From Ziziphus jujuba (lineage: Eukaryota; Streptophyta; Magnoliopsida; Rosales; Rhamnaceae), in NCBI RefSeq assembly GCF_031755915.1, contig NC_083383.1:16791001-16855000 (forward strand): 64,000 bases of DNA, in the 5' to 3' direction. The position numbers were made by a program, and so were the translations under genes. This document shows, in pieces, positions 34,910 to 47,740 of this stretch (positions are counted from its first letter, which is position 1; each line of letters begins with the position of its first letter). The notes beneath the pieces were generated by a model, which was not told the DNA's origin, made no database searches, and was given only the letters and a program-made list of their open reading frames with translations.

Positions 34910-36330
34910 TGGCTTCTCAAGATAATCCCACCCAAGGCGAACAAATTTTTGCTTTACAGAACAAAGTGGAATCACTTCAATCAAAAGTTCAGGAAATGGA
35001 AACTATGTACTAACAAACTCAGAAAGTGAACCAAGAATTGATGCAGCAATTACAACAATTACTCCCCCTTTCAGGAGTAAGGAGAGAATAAGTGTTAGGA
35101 GAACAACAACGAGATGTAAACTGAGACAAGTCACATGAAAATAGGTTGTCTAAATCTTAACCACTTCGCAATATCACCATAAAGAGTCATAATGACAAGG
35201 ATCAAAAAATGAGACATGGCCAGGATAGAGGGACTTAACAAATAAAGAAACCGACTCAGGGAAACAAACAAGATTTGAGAGAACTAGTACAGGAAGAAGT
35301 CAAAAAATAAAAGGGTGTGGCCCAATTTAACCAACGATAGGTCTCAAATCTGGTGCGTACTCCATTTGCCAAATGGATAGTCGAGACAAACCTGCCATCT
35401 TGATTCGTTCCCTCGAAGTTCGATCTTTATGATGGTACGTCTGACCCATTGGAACATTTGATGCAATATTGTCATGCTATGTTCCCACTAGGCTTACCCC
35501 ATGATAGAAGAGAAGCCATAATGTGTAAAATTTTTGCTACAAGTCTCAAGGGAGCAGCACTGACTTGGTTTGATAGTCTCAAACCAGAATCAATTCACTC
35601 CTTCGGAAAACTCGTTAACCATTTCAGAGCACAATTTGCTTCTAGCATGAAGGTAAAGAAAGAAGCAAACTACCTTTTCACCATAACCCAAGGAAGAAAT
35701 GAGTCTTTGAAAGCCTACACATAAAAATTCAATAAAGAAAAGGTCAGTATATTAGATTGTAATGAATCGATTGCCATTGAAGCTTTCAGGAAAGGTCTTT
35801 TGAGACAAAATTGTTTGTACGAATTGCTCACGAAAAGGGTCTTCGGAATAATGATCAAAGAAATGTCTCGGGCGACGAAGTACATCAACCTAGAAAAAGA
35901 TGGAAAGATGGAGAAAAGAGACAGAACTCGAAACCTTGAGAAAGAAGAACCCGTGATGGAGGTAGATCGGACTTTCTCTTGGCAGAAACCGACTCGACCC
36001 CCTCGATCCCAAATAAAGGCAACAAGGGTCGAAAGAAGAAGGCAAGATGAAGATAGCGATCCTTTACTATTCTCTGACGGTCACCCTCGAACGTCTGGTT
36101 GAACACTTAGAAGAGAAGAAGTACATGAAATGGCCAAAGAAAATGACAATAGATTCCCAAGTCCGAGACATAGGGAAGTTCTACGCTTTTCACAATGACT
36201 ATGATCATCTTACTGTAGAATGTAGACAGTTGAAGTGGGAGATTGAAGCCCTCATCAAGAGAGGGTACTTGAAAGAAGTCATGTCGAAAGGAAAGAAGCG
36301 GGACACGAAGGATGAAGAACCTCAGAAATA
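34910..36330 (+). pseudogene. Gypsy gag, degraded
   Basis: An N-terminal piece at 34910-35010 (MASQDNPTQGEQIFALQNKV...) is a short coiled-coil-like start ended by a stop. The best-preserved part is 35449-35724 (MEHLMQYCHAMFPLGLPHDR, then ATSLKGAALTWFDSLKPESI), the classic retrotransposon gag fold of plant Gypsy elements (PF03732). Frame changes follow at about 35724 and 36050, then a segment with a YDHLTVECRQLKWEIEALIK motif at 36047-36331. At least five stops or shifts break the gene. Confidence 0.8.
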
Positions 36331-36480
36331 ATATGATAACATCATCAATACCATCCACAGTGGCTTTGCATGTGGTGGAACTTCGATGAAAGAAAGAGAG
36401 CAGTATATTAAGCTGGCAGAAGTGACATCGATAAGCTCCCTAGCCAAAAAAATCCTAGACTAGAATCATCACCCCTGATC

Positions 36481-38864
36481 GTGTTTTTGGATCATGACAC
36501 GAAAGGTTTATACATGCCACATGATGATGCGCTGATCATCAAAATGAACATAGCAAACAACTTAGTCTCCAGAATCTTAGTAGATGTAGGCAGTTCTAAC
36601 GACATCATTTTCTTATCAATGCTAAACAAAATGAAGTGGAAAAGCCACAATATAAAAAAGGTCAGCACCATGAACTTGGTTGGATTTAATGGGGAGATGA
36701 GTCGAGTTATGCAGAAAGTGACTGTGCCCATTCTCACCAGTGCTATAAAAAATGATGGTAATTGATGTGGATTCTACATACAATGCAATTTTAGGGAGAC
36801 CTTGGATCCATTCAATGGAAGCTTTACCATCTTCTTATCATCAAGTAGTGAAGTTCCGTTTTGAAGACCAGATCGTGTCCGTAAAAAGTGATCAAGTTAA
36901 CCCAAAGTTGCTACGTGGCCACCATGAAGGAAAAAACTTTGGGGATAAATAGCAACCATGGAACCTCGGGATTTTGACAGAAGAGGTGAATGAATTAGAG
37001 ATTCCTGAGACAATTCTAGAAGTGGCCCTGAAAGAGATAAAGCCAAGTCAAAAAGTCAGAATTGGAGCAAGTCTGTCCGAAGAGAGGAAAGAATGACTTT
37101 TTAGTTTTCTAAAAGAGAGAAGGCACTATTTCGCTTGGGGTGTTTCGAACATGGAAGGAATAGATCCATGGGTAATCACACATCAACTGAATGTAGATTG
37201 GAATCACAAGCCGGCGAAACAGAAGAGAAGGAAATTTGCACCCGAAAGAAGTCGGATCATTAATGAAGAAATACAGAAGTTGGAAGATAGTGGACTCATC
37301 CGGGCGGTTCATTATCCGGAATGGCTAGCAAATGTGGTGGTAGTAATGAAAAAGAATGGAAAGCCATGAGTCTGTATTGACTTTACAGACTTAAACAAGG
37401 CGTGTTCGAAAGATAGTTTCCCTCTCCCAATGATCGGAACCTTGGAAGATGCAATAGCTGGCCATGAGATGTTAAGTTTTTTGGATGCATATTCAGGATA
37501 TAATCAGATTCTGATGCATCTAGAAGATCAAGAGAAGACTTCATTTGTGATAGACCGAGAAATATACTATTATAAGGTAATGCCTTTTGGTCTTAAAAAT
37601 GCAGGTGTGACTTATTAGAGACAGGTGAATAAAATGTTCAAAGACTAAATCGGAAAGACAATGGAGGTATACATAGATGACATGCTCGTAAAGTCAGCTA
37701 AAGCTAAAGATCATTTAGATCACTTGGGGCAAACCTTCGATGTATTCAAAAGATACAGAATGAAGTTAAGCCCGAAGAAATGCACCTTCGGAGTCCTAGG
37801 AGGAATGTTTCTCAAACATGTCGTTACTCAAAAAGGGATCGAGGTAAATCCGAAATAAATCAAAGCCCTGATTGACATGCCCTCACCTCGGACCAGAAAA
37901 GAAGTGATGAAGCTGAACGGCAGAATCGCAGCTTTAAGCAGATTCATATCAATGTCCTCAGACAGAAGTTATAAATTTTTCAATGTCTTGAAAAGATGTA
38001 AAAATTTTGTTTGGATCGACGAATGTGAAGTAGCATTTCAAGAGTTGAAGGTATATCTCGGCTCACCTCCCTTTTTGGTGAAGCCGAATCTTAGAGACGT
38101 GCTTCAGTTGTATCTTGCAGTATCGGATAAGGCAGTTAGTTCGGTTTAACAAAGACCAAGAGCAAAGATAGCATCCAATTTTCTATGGCAGTAAAATTTT
38201 CTCAGATACTAAAACCTGATACACAAACATGGAGAAACTAGGACTAGCACTAGTAACAACGATCTGAAAGATCAAGCCGTACTTTCAGTGTAACAAAGTG
38301 GAGGTCGTATCAGCATACCATATACGATCTCTGCTACATAAACCCGATCTAGCAGGATGAATGGCAATGTGGGCAGTGAAACTCGCAGATCATGGGGTCG
38401 AGTATGTCCCAAAGTCAGCTATTAAATCTCAAATATTAGCCGATTTTATAGCTGAATTTGCAGTATGTGAAGCAGAGTCACAAGAAAGGTTCGTGCAAAG
38501 AGACTATGAGTTATGGAACCTATTCGTAGATGGATCTTCAAATGAAAAGGGATTGGGCGCAGGAATACTGCTAAAAACGCCAACTGGAAAGCTTATTGAA
38601 CATTCTCTCCACTTCAGATTTCAAGCTTCAAAGAGTGAGGCTTTGATTGCAGTGTTGAATTTGGCTCACAAGTTTGGAGCACGGAGGCTGAAGATACATA
38701 ATGACTTGGCACTGGTAGTAAACCAAGTAAACGGGAATTTTTTGGCTACTAATCCCATGATGGCACCTCTTCACATTGTCTTCCAAGGGCTTAACCTTTT
38801 CAGCAGCCACTACACAATTTTAAGCCATCAAATGCATATGAGCAGTAGCTTGCTTCATGAGTGA
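36481..38864 (+). pseudogene. Gypsy protease, reverse transcriptase and RNase H, degraded
   Basis: Protease region at 36481-36765: a VDVGSSNDIIF motif replaces the usual D-T/S-G, keeping the aspartate. A post-protease segment at 36752-36950 contains YNAILGRPWIHSM. Reverse transcriptase is at 37151-37858: LEDSGLIRAVHYPEWLANVV, then LDAYSGYNQI, VMPFGLKNAG and the catalytic YIDDMLVKS. The connection and first RNase H region follow at 37877-38330 (ending in stops). A second, well-kept RNase H-like segment at 38361-38864 has LFVDGSSNEKGLGAGILL and ASKSEALIAVLNLA. In-frame stops at about 37370, 37618, 37650, 37858 and 38148, and the missing integrase, make it inactive. Confidence 0.85.
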
Positions 38865-40260
38865 CGAAGAGGAATAATTTACCATCTTATTCTCATCCTC
38901 GAGAGAAAGCATAGCCGCGTTAAAATTGAGCAAATCCTGATCCGATTTGCGACTCGAGAAACCTTCAGGAAAAGTAACCACTGCCTCTTTTCCATTAGAT
39001 GTCTCTGACTGAAAGATCCTTCGGATGTCGCCAACGCCTTCGGATCTCACCTTCTTTGAAGGTTGACTTCTCTTCCTTTGGTTTGTAGAAGAACCATCTA
39101 AAATTGTAGAACTGACAGGAGGCTTAGATGTGACAACTTGAGCTCCATCAGCGGCTCGCAAAGCCGAGGGAATAGCCTGGCCCTTATCACGAGCAACCTC
39201 TTGGGCATGGGACTCTCCAATGGCTTCTTTCCTCTTTCAGGCCTTGGCTTTGTTGGCTTCCCTAATCTTTTGAAGCTTCAATGGGTCCATATAAGTGACA
39301 ATTCTTTCACTAGCCATGTAAAACTAGCTTTTTCAAAATTCTTGACAGTAAGAATCTTGGGTGAGGAAAGAACTTCTACAGATGCAAGTTGAACTGAAGC
39401 TACAATTTGATCCTTGGAATACTTCAGAAGAGAGTTCAAATTAGGGTCTGCAAAGAGTAATATACACAATCAGAAACCAAAAGAGGGAAACTTGTACATA
39501 AAAGTGCAAAATGACAGAGAAGTTCACCAAAAAATAAATTCTAGTTTGTCCTAACTGGCCTCGAATCTGGAACCTCGCAACCCCATTCGCCCGAAACAAA
39601 GAAATATATTTTCTTCCAATATTTGTCACTAAAAGAAGTCTCGGTGAATAATTTCTTATTTTGACGGGCAGGCAAAATATATCGGTGATAGTCCCAGGAA
39701 CTCTCTCTTACTTCGTACCAAGTAGGAGACTATTTGCTGACAGGTTAATGTTATGAAGGTTAATCAAAATTTGAGTGGCTAGGAAAACACGCCATATGTT
39801 GGGCATCAACTGGCCAGGAGAAAGATTGAAATATGAAAGGAACTTGCGAATAAAAGGAGGAAAAGGAAGACGAAGACCTAAATAAAAAAAGTATTCGTAC
39901 ATGAACACACATCCAGGACAATGCGTGGGTGCACGCTCCTCCTTTACGGCTGGAGTTAACCTAACCGAATCAAATATCCTATATCTAGTTCGAATACTTC
40001 TTAACTCATCTATAGTTTTATAAACAAAAATAAAGTTATTTGGATCGGCCTTCTTGTCCTTGGCCAAAGGAATAGATTCCTCATCTCCTTTACCTTCCCC
40101 AAGTTCATCAGAAGGGATTGGATTGTGAGTATGTTTCGTTCTAGTTTCGGCCTAAGAGGTGTACGAATCGTCACTAGAAAAAGACATATCACTACCACTA
40201 ACAAGTGAATCCCTATGTTCAGTAAAGGTTTCAACACTGTCCCCTGGAGTCGACATCTTA
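38820..40260 (-). pseudogene. Antisense gene-like block of the Tat-type element
   Basis: Between RNase H and the 3' LTR the coding signal switches to the minus strand. From right to left: about 40258-40150 (MSTPGDSVETFTEHRDSLVS), 40067-39708 with YLGLRLPFPPFIRKFLSYFN followed by LSPGQLMPNIWRVFLA, then 39470-39280 and 39161-38820 with low-complexity charged sequence (NQRKRSQPSKKVR). The middle segment matches the putative gypsy-type transposon domain (PF04195) carried in antisense by some Tat elements such as maize/teosinte Grande. The product's role is unknown. Frames are broken. Confidence 0.65.
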
Positions 40261-40684
40261 AGCCGGGGAAGGAAAATAGATACACAACGACAAAAAAAAA
40301 ATAAAAAATCAAAAGTTATGGCTAGAGAACTAACCAGGAAGTCAAAAGAAGCGTGCAAAAGCGACTCGACGAAAAAGGGAAGTTAAAAGTTCAAGGACCC
40401 ATGCCAGATCTTCTTCAGTCAGCATCGTTTCAGGAAGGAAATAATAAATATCTATTTATGGCTCCACACTTGTTAGGGCTCCACAAAATGTTGAGTTACG
40501 AAATAAGGAGAAAAGTTTTTCATATCGTTTATGAAAGCTTATGACCATTCTCTGTGCATCCAACGGTTGGGATTGTTAACGTCATTTCAGAGAAAGTTGA
40601 AAAGACGAAGAAGTCAAAAGACGCCGATAAACGAAGCACTTAAAAAGATTACAACTCTTCCAAGTGACATAACTCTACACTCAG

Positions 40685-40700
40685 AAGAGTTCAAGGGGGG
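40685..40700 (+). other. Polypurine tract of the Gypsy element
   Basis: AGAGTTCAAGGGGGG lies 5 bases before the right LTR starts at 40706, in the position and strand expected for priming plus-strand DNA synthesis. Confidence 0.7.
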
Positions 40701-40705
40701 CTAAC

Positions 40706-41379
40706 TGTATGGGTAAAATAATTCGTTAAGGATGCATTAGCAAAGTTTGTCTAATAAGCAGCAATGTCAACGGTAATATCCTAATAGCTACAATGCCTCG
40801 GTTAAAAGGGGATGACTTATGTTAAAAGAACGATACATCCGAAATAATTAATCTCGGGCATCTTAACCAAGAAAAATTATCTGAGGTAAAACGCTTGCAG
40901 GATCCAATATAAAAGCAAAACTACCCAGAAGGAGTACAAAAACAAAAACAATACCTGAGCAAATATTGGGATTTCTGAATCCTAAAAGAAAAGAGGATCC
41001 AATAAAGATAAGTCAAAATCTCACAGAATCATTTCAAACAGAATTTAAATGGAAGTCAAAATGGGACAACATAATTCCCAAAAAATCAACTTAGAATATT
41101 ATTATCAACCAGATAATATAATCCAACTCATTATAAAAAAAGCAGGAGGCAACCCCGTTTGAGGTAAGCTAAAAAATATAATCAACTACAGTTATTGAGT
41201 TCTAAAAGACTGTAAGTTTGTGATTTGACTTGAGCATTGGAGTGTCTTTGGCCGGTACTACACCGGTGCCAAGGTTACCTTGCTCTTCTATCCTTTGTTT
41301 TGCAGTTCCGTAACGTACATTCCAATTGCCGCGTCAGCATTTCGTTTAGCTAAAAGCTATTCAAATTTCAGCATCAACA
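40706..41379 (+). repeat. Right LTR of the Gypsy element
   Basis: 674 bp, TGTATGGG...CATCAACA, followed by ATCTT at 41380-41384, which repeats the bases before the left LTR. It differs from the left copy by scattered substitutions and small indels, for example a roughly 10-base gap near 40740. Confidence 0.9.
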
Positions 41380-44015
41380 ATCTTCATTATCATCATCATC
41401 ATCATCGTTTACATTGTGCAGGATGGACCTACATAAGGCCTGGGATGCACGTTCCCCCTCAAATATTTTTAAATAGTAACTCAAGAATTATATAATAAAA
41501 CAAAAAAAAAAACTATACTTATTTATAATTTCTTTCTTGTAAATTGTTTTCGTTTTTTGCTTTATGGACTGATAACTTTTTTATATATAAATTTGTAATG
41601 TATTTATTATGAATATAAAATCATTCCAAAATATTGAAACCGTATTCTTCCTCAAAAAAATATAAAAAAGCAAAATCTATTTAGTTTAGTGAATAATATA
41701 ATTAGTGGGACTAAATGCTGCATAAATACATCCGTTGATAAACCATTTTAGGCCTTGATTAAAGATGAATAAGTATTGAAAAATTGTGAGCATTTATATC
41801 TGTAATTTTCGCATCGTTTCGTCTGATACATTCAATAAATATTCTATCTAGCGAGTTCAATACATTTACTTAGCAAACGAAAGAAAAAGTGGAACTAGCA
41901 CCCATATTATTCTTAAAAATAACATCTCCTATGGAAGGATGGGATGATGCAAGGCAAGGATACCCTGGGTAGACAGGCAAAGGCCAAAAGCTCCGGAGGT
42001 TGGAATCGATGCGGAGGGAACTTTCCTAAGCTTTCTCCCACTGTTGGCACGTTTCTAGTATTACTCAGTATTACTTAACTAGTTAATATTTCATTTGATG
42101 GACAACATAGCTTGTTAAGTATTTTGGACCGTAAAATCAACACCTATGTATATACTTTCAGAAAAAAACTAAAGCGTCAATATATAATGATGCCCTCTCG
42201 AAAACAAATTTTGGATCCGTCAATAGTGTAGAATAACTGATCTACCTAGAGGTGTATCAAATAATTAGTGTCAGTGTCATTATATATTAGTTTATTATTT
42301 TATTAGTTTGGTAGTTTTATTTATTTTTTAAAATTTTTTTATACATTATTTAATTTATATTAATTTCTAACTAGTTAAATCTTGTCACATAACTCTGAAA
42401 CATAATTTTTTTTTTTCACAAATGATTTGTAATCAATTTTGTTGTATATTCACTGAAATTTATTAAATTTCAGGTAACTCGTACCCCCAAAACTAAGGTA
42501 TTACAGATGGTGTGGTAAGATACATTATGTTATCACGATGTTGGTTGTTATGCTATTATTTTATTAACTGAAAACGTTATTTTTATAATTATTTGTTATT
42601 GACTAAATTTTCTTTTCACTTTCTATTTATTTATTTATTGATTTTTTTTTAGGAAAAAACTAGAAATATTTTAAAATTTTTATATTTATCAAAAGTTATT
42701 TTAAAAATTTCATATTGATTTTTAAATTTGAATATTCAAATGTTTGTTGGTCATTGTTTTTGTAAGGATCGCTGTAAATATGCTTCAGAAGCCGTACGTA
42801 CAGCACAAGATTCCATCAGATAGCTCCTCGCGAGGAGTCGGATCCATCTTGATTCTCTTGCCCCCTGACCAGTGACCACCCAATGAAAATCGGTGACGAC
42901 AATTCTTTGATATGATGTGCATTACGTAAATATGGAGACGTCCGTGTTGAATTGACTATACATATATTATTTTATGATTTTTTGGTTCATTATTTTGTAA
43001 GAATTCTTTTGGTTTTTTTTTTTTTTGGTTGTATTACCAAAAAACAATTTTCAATTTCTTTTTTCTTTTTTTTTTTTCCTAACAAAATTCATTTTCTTTT
43101 TGTTGTATTGTTTAACAAAAAGTTAATAATAATAATAATAATTAGCAAAGATCGAGAATAGGTTATAAAGATGCTGAATCTATTTTCCATCAAAAGTGAT
43201 TTGGGCACCAATTGGTATTCTAGGGTGGCCAGTGCATTGAAAACAAGTAAAAAAGTTTTAGAAGAAAAAAAATTGATGGCCGTATGGAAAAAAATTGGCA
43301 ACGCCTCCCCACATGCTCTGAGACCAGTACAAAGACCACTACAATTTTTGATGCTAAGCAAATAGGTTTTTTATTTATTTTGAGTAGTGATTTCTTGCTC
43401 GGAAGTCAAGAACTAGGTTCTTTTATAGTGCCCAAAAATAATCCCTTGACAAAAGCGTGTGAAATGCATGCTAATCAAAACCGTGTACCAGCGAGCTTTT
43501 AAGTTTCTCTATCAATGCAATAATAATAAAAAAAAAATTCCTATATTTGTCCAAATGATAAAATTTATAAAAAATTAATTCATGTAGAGAAATGAAGATT
43601 TTTTTTTTCTATTTAGATATTTATTTTATAGTGTAAAAGTATGGACCAAAAAATTAAATTTCTAGCTCTATGGATAGTTATCTCTATTTATAGAAATGTT
43701 ATTTTAAAAATATAAAAAAATAATTTTATATTTTTCTAAAAAAATAATTTTATCCTCAATTTTTTTACCAATTGTTAAATTGTTAAAGTTTTCTATTCTC
43801 TACTAAATTTAACAATTGGTAAAAATTTTTTTTACACTTCTCCAATTCGATTTGAAAGAAAATTAAAATGATTGCCGCGTAGAAGGTACAATCGATGGGA
43901 AGACTAGTAAAGTTGACGCAACAAAATAGCTTTTTGGTTTGTTTGTTTGTTTGTGAAAATAGCGTCTTCTTTCTTGTTTCATGGGAAGTCACGTTTTGGG
44001 TTCGTTCATAGTGCA
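41380..44015. other. Unit B flank of the DUF247 locus, noncoding
   Basis: Follows unit A landmarks at about 25980-28270. It has (CAT)n at 41386-41406, a B-only GC-richer stretch at about 41930-42050, and another at 42800-42950 with a CTCCTCGCGAGGAG palindrome. Short frames at 43171-43502 reflect a block shared with A (27470-27560) that is coding-like but broken in both units, probably an old gene fragment. No intact gene is present. Confidence 0.5.
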
Positions 44016-45089
44016 AGTCAAAATATGGGAAAATAAGAACAATTTTCAAAGAAATTAAGTACCTATATGTGTATATGTGTAGGTTGATCTGTTCGAGATC
44101 TATGTGATATTACAGTGTTATTAAGACGATTTTTGCCCCATTGATGCAGATGGTTTTGTGGTGCTCATCTTTCAGGATACAACAGATGCTATGACCTTGG
44201 ACGCGGCACCATCAAAATCTTTCTCTTCAAATTTCAGTACCTTAGCTTACCATCCCACACAATGCAACGCTGTATTCTCTATTTTCTCCTCACTGTTTCA
44301 AAAAGGCTTAAAAGAATGTTTTTTTTTCTTCCCTTTTTTCTTTTTTTTTTAATGTTGGTTTTTCAAAATCCTTTTTTTTTTTCCTCAAAACCAAAATGGA
44401 AAGGAAAATTCAAAGGTATGCAATCAAATCCCATTAAAGTCCATTAAAGAAAATTATTCACACCCATTTAATGAAAAAACGTTACAATCCTCACATGAAT
44501 GACTTGACTAATAGGGACAATGCGAGAGTCTGGTTATAAAGTTCTATGGTTTGAATCTACATAGGATAGGTAGATGTTACTTTTTAAACCTTTTCTTGTG
44601 AGACTATATTTACTTTCCGGACTAATGGTAGATGCGATATTTTTGAACCATTTTATCGTTTGTGTAAATGATAATATACTTCACACATGATTCCTTTTTG
44701 ATATATTTCAGTTCTCGCTATTGTGTTCATTTTGGCCTTGAACACCTTTCTGGTTCTGCAAAAGTTTTTAAAGAATTGCGCCCTTAACAATTTTCCTTTG
44801 AAATGCCCACTTTTCTCTCTCACATAAGCGATTCCTATTTCCAATATAATCAGCATAATTATGTATAGATTACCAAACATACACATATAGGAATCATTAA
44901 AAGCATACTTTATGCTTAACCTTCACTTACTACTGTTTTATCATAGGAATGGATAGAGAATTAAACCCCATAGTGATCCATATTAATCTTTACAATTATG
45001 TTCTCTTATTGAACCTAAATCTTGGGATCTCCAGTCAATTAGCTTTACGGGCTTTAATCCCATTCCTCTCGATGACTTTTCAACTAAAT

Positions 45090-46447
45090 ATCTTTTTAAC
45101 CCTTTGGTTAGCGGATCCGTAATGTTATCTTTTGACTTTATATAGTTTGTCGAGATAACTCTAGTTGAAATTAACTATCTAATGGAATTGTGTCTTCAAT
45201 AAATGTGTCTAGACTTTCCATTATATAAAATATTTTTTGCCCTGCCAATCGCAGATTAACTATCACAGTGTACACTTATTGCTGGCACAGGTTTAGGCCA
45301 CCTTGGAATGTCCTCTACAAATCGGAATAGTCATTCAGCCTATTCACTACATTTATCTAATGCAATGAACTTAGATTACATCGTGGATCGAGCCATAACA
45401 ATTTGTTTTAAGGACTTACATGTTATGGCTGCACCTGCTAATGTGAACACATAGCCATTCGTGGATGTTGAATTCTTGATATCTGATATCCAATTTGCAT
45501 CACTGTATCCTTCTAATACAACAGGATATCTTATATAGTGTAGTCCATAATTGCAAGTATATTGTAAGTACCTTAGTATTCTATTGATTCTTTTTCAATG
45601 ATCATTATTTGAATTACTCGTGTGTTTATTTAGTTTACTTATAGCGTAGACTACGTCTGGTCTTGTACAATTCATCAAATACATCAAACTTCCAATCACC
45701 CTTGCATAATCCACTTGATATATACTCTTCTCTTGGTTATTGGATAAGTGTAAACTCACATCTATGAGTGTTCTGGCTATATCAGTATCATTTTTATTAA
45801 ACTTGGCTAGTATTTTATCCACATAATGTGTTTGACTAAGAAAGATTGCATTCAAAGTCCTAGTAATTTTCATTCCTAAAATCACATCGGCAAGCCCCCA
45901 TATCTTTCATGTCAAATTCGAATTTTAACATGACTTTTGTAATTTGGACCATACTGTCGTTACTACCTACAATGAATATGTCATCTATATACAAATAAAG
46001 AATGGTGTATCCATTCTTCTTATCTTTTACATAGACACATTTGTCACACTCATTTATTTTAAATTCATTATTTAGCATGGCACTATTAAATCTTTGATGC
46101 CATTGCTTTGGAGCTTGTTTCTGTTCATACAAAGATTTCACTAATGTATAGACTTTCTTTTCTTATTTTGATGCAGAGAAATCCTCAGGTTACTCCATGT
46201 ATATATCTTCATCAAGATCTCCATTAAGAAATGCTGTTTTAACATCCATTTGATTTACTTCAAGATCCCGCAATGAAGCGATTACCAGTACCATTATTAT
46301 GGAATTTATTCTCGTTACTGGAAAATATGTATTAAAGTGATCAAGGCCTTTTTGTTGCTTGTATCCCTTAATTACAAGCCTTGTGTTGTATTTATCTATT
46401 GTTCCATTTGCTTTCATTCTCCTTTTAAATATCCATTTGTAACCCAA
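45090..46447 (-). pseudogene. Copia reverse transcriptase and RNase H (44.6-48.8 kb element)
   Basis: Reverse transcriptase start at 46447-46190 (GYKWIFKRRMKANGTIDKYN, then QMDVKTAFLNGDLDEDIYM), core at 46141-45860 with an intact YIDDIF catalytic motif, and the connection at 45885-45595 (YARVIGSLMYLMNCTRPDVV). An RNase H piece near 45510-45400 has [20 protein letters not shown]. Stops separate every block. Confidence 0.82.
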
Positions 46448-46886
46448 TGGTTTACAATCTCAAGGAAGATCTACTAACTCCCAAATGTGATTCTTCAAGA
46501 TTGAATCAGCTCGATTTTTTATGGTTTATTTCTATAAATTCCTTCAGGAGAGTTTACAACTTCTTAGAAGCTTTGAAGTTCACTTTCTAGCATGTAAGTA
46601 AGAAAATCCAGATTGAAAGATTTTTTCATTCTTACTCTCTTGCTTTGTCTAAGTTCAACCTCAGTCTCATGTTCAGTCTCCTATTATTGATCATTGTCAT
46701 TAGTATCTTCACTAATAGCATCATATGTTTGTTTAAATAAACTCGGCCCATTTTTGAATTTACACAAAAAATATGCTCGAAAAATTATGCATTTCTTGAT
46801 TCCATTACCTTGTTCTTGTGTATATTAGGAACTTCAGACCTATACACAAGAAACTGATACGTTGTGCATAACCTATGAAGATGCAA

Positions 46887-47595
46887 TCAAATAGTTTTGG
46901 GACCTATTTTCAATTGTTTAGGAGTAGGCACTACTACTTTATCCAGACACCCCCATGCTCGTAAGTATTTATAGGAATGTTGTCTTCCTTTCCATAGCTC
47001 ATAGGGTGTCTTCACTTGATTCTTTTGGGGCACCTTATTTAAAAGGTAGTTCGCCGACAAAATGACTTCCTCCCATAAGTTCTGAGATAATCTAGAACCT
47101 ATCAGTATTCTTTCAAGGTACAATTTTTTTGTTCAGCCACACCATTTAATTATGGTGACTATGGTGGAATAACTTCATGTCTGATACCATGTTGAGCACA
47201 ATACTCATCAAATGGAGTTACATACTCACCACCACGATTACTTCTTATTACTTTAATCTTTTTGTTGAGTTGATTATCAACTTCAGTTTTATATAGACTA
47301 AACTTCTCTATTGCTTCATCCTTGCTCATAAGCAACTATACATAATAATATTTTGTGCTACCATCTATAAATGTGATAAAATACTTATTACCTCCTCTAG
47401 TTGGTACGAATTTCAAGTTAAATCCAAAGGTTTGATATTCCTTTCAATCGTTTGATATGATAACCTCGTAGTTTTTGCTTCTACACAAGTTTCACAATTA
47501 TGTTTGGAATCAATTTCGACTGTGGGAATATAATTCAAGTTAATTACTCTCCGCAGAGAATTATAATTAACATAACCTAGTTTACCATGCCACAA
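46887..47595 (-). pseudogene. Copia integrase region (44.6-48.8 kb element)
   Basis: The segment 47595-47413 is a GAG-pre-integrase zinc region (MWHGKLGYVNYNSLRR ... CETCVEAKTTR). The segment 47123-46887 is the integrase core end (NLWEEVILSANYLLNKVPQK, TPYELWKGRQHS). The catalytic core between them is in broken frames (47150-47400). Confidence 0.75.
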
Positions 47596-47740
47596 ATTGA
47601 AAGACTAAAGCAAGTAAGCTTGAAGAAGTACTAGCTTTATTAATTTCGTTAGGCTTTATAGTCATTACATTCAATTTAACAAACCATTGACTACATAGCC
47701 TTTTCCCACAACCATTCCATACTTAGACAAAACAACCTTA

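Larger units (their letters stand above)
33025..41379 (+). mobile_element. Ty3/Gypsy LTR retrotransposon, Tat-like, decayed
   Basis: 8355 bp, bounded by LTRs beginning TGTATGGGTAAAATAATTCG and ending CATCAACA. The 5-bp target ATCTT is repeated at 33020-33024 and 41380-41384. The order is LTR, primer-binding site, gag, protease, reverse transcriptase, RNase H, an antisense frame block, purine tract (AAGGGGGG, ending at 40700) and LTR. Many stops interrupt all frames. There is no recognisable integrase between RNase H (ends about 38860) and the antisense block. The two RNase H-like segments after the reverse transcriptase and the antisense gene-like region near the 3' LTR point to the Tat lineage. 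Confidence 0.9.

Noticed and set aside
36107..36358. Minus-strand frames opposite the Gypsy gag and protease
   Set aside because: Complements of sense-strand retrotransposon coding sequence; unlike 38.8-40.3 kb, the sense strand here carries the recognisable domains.
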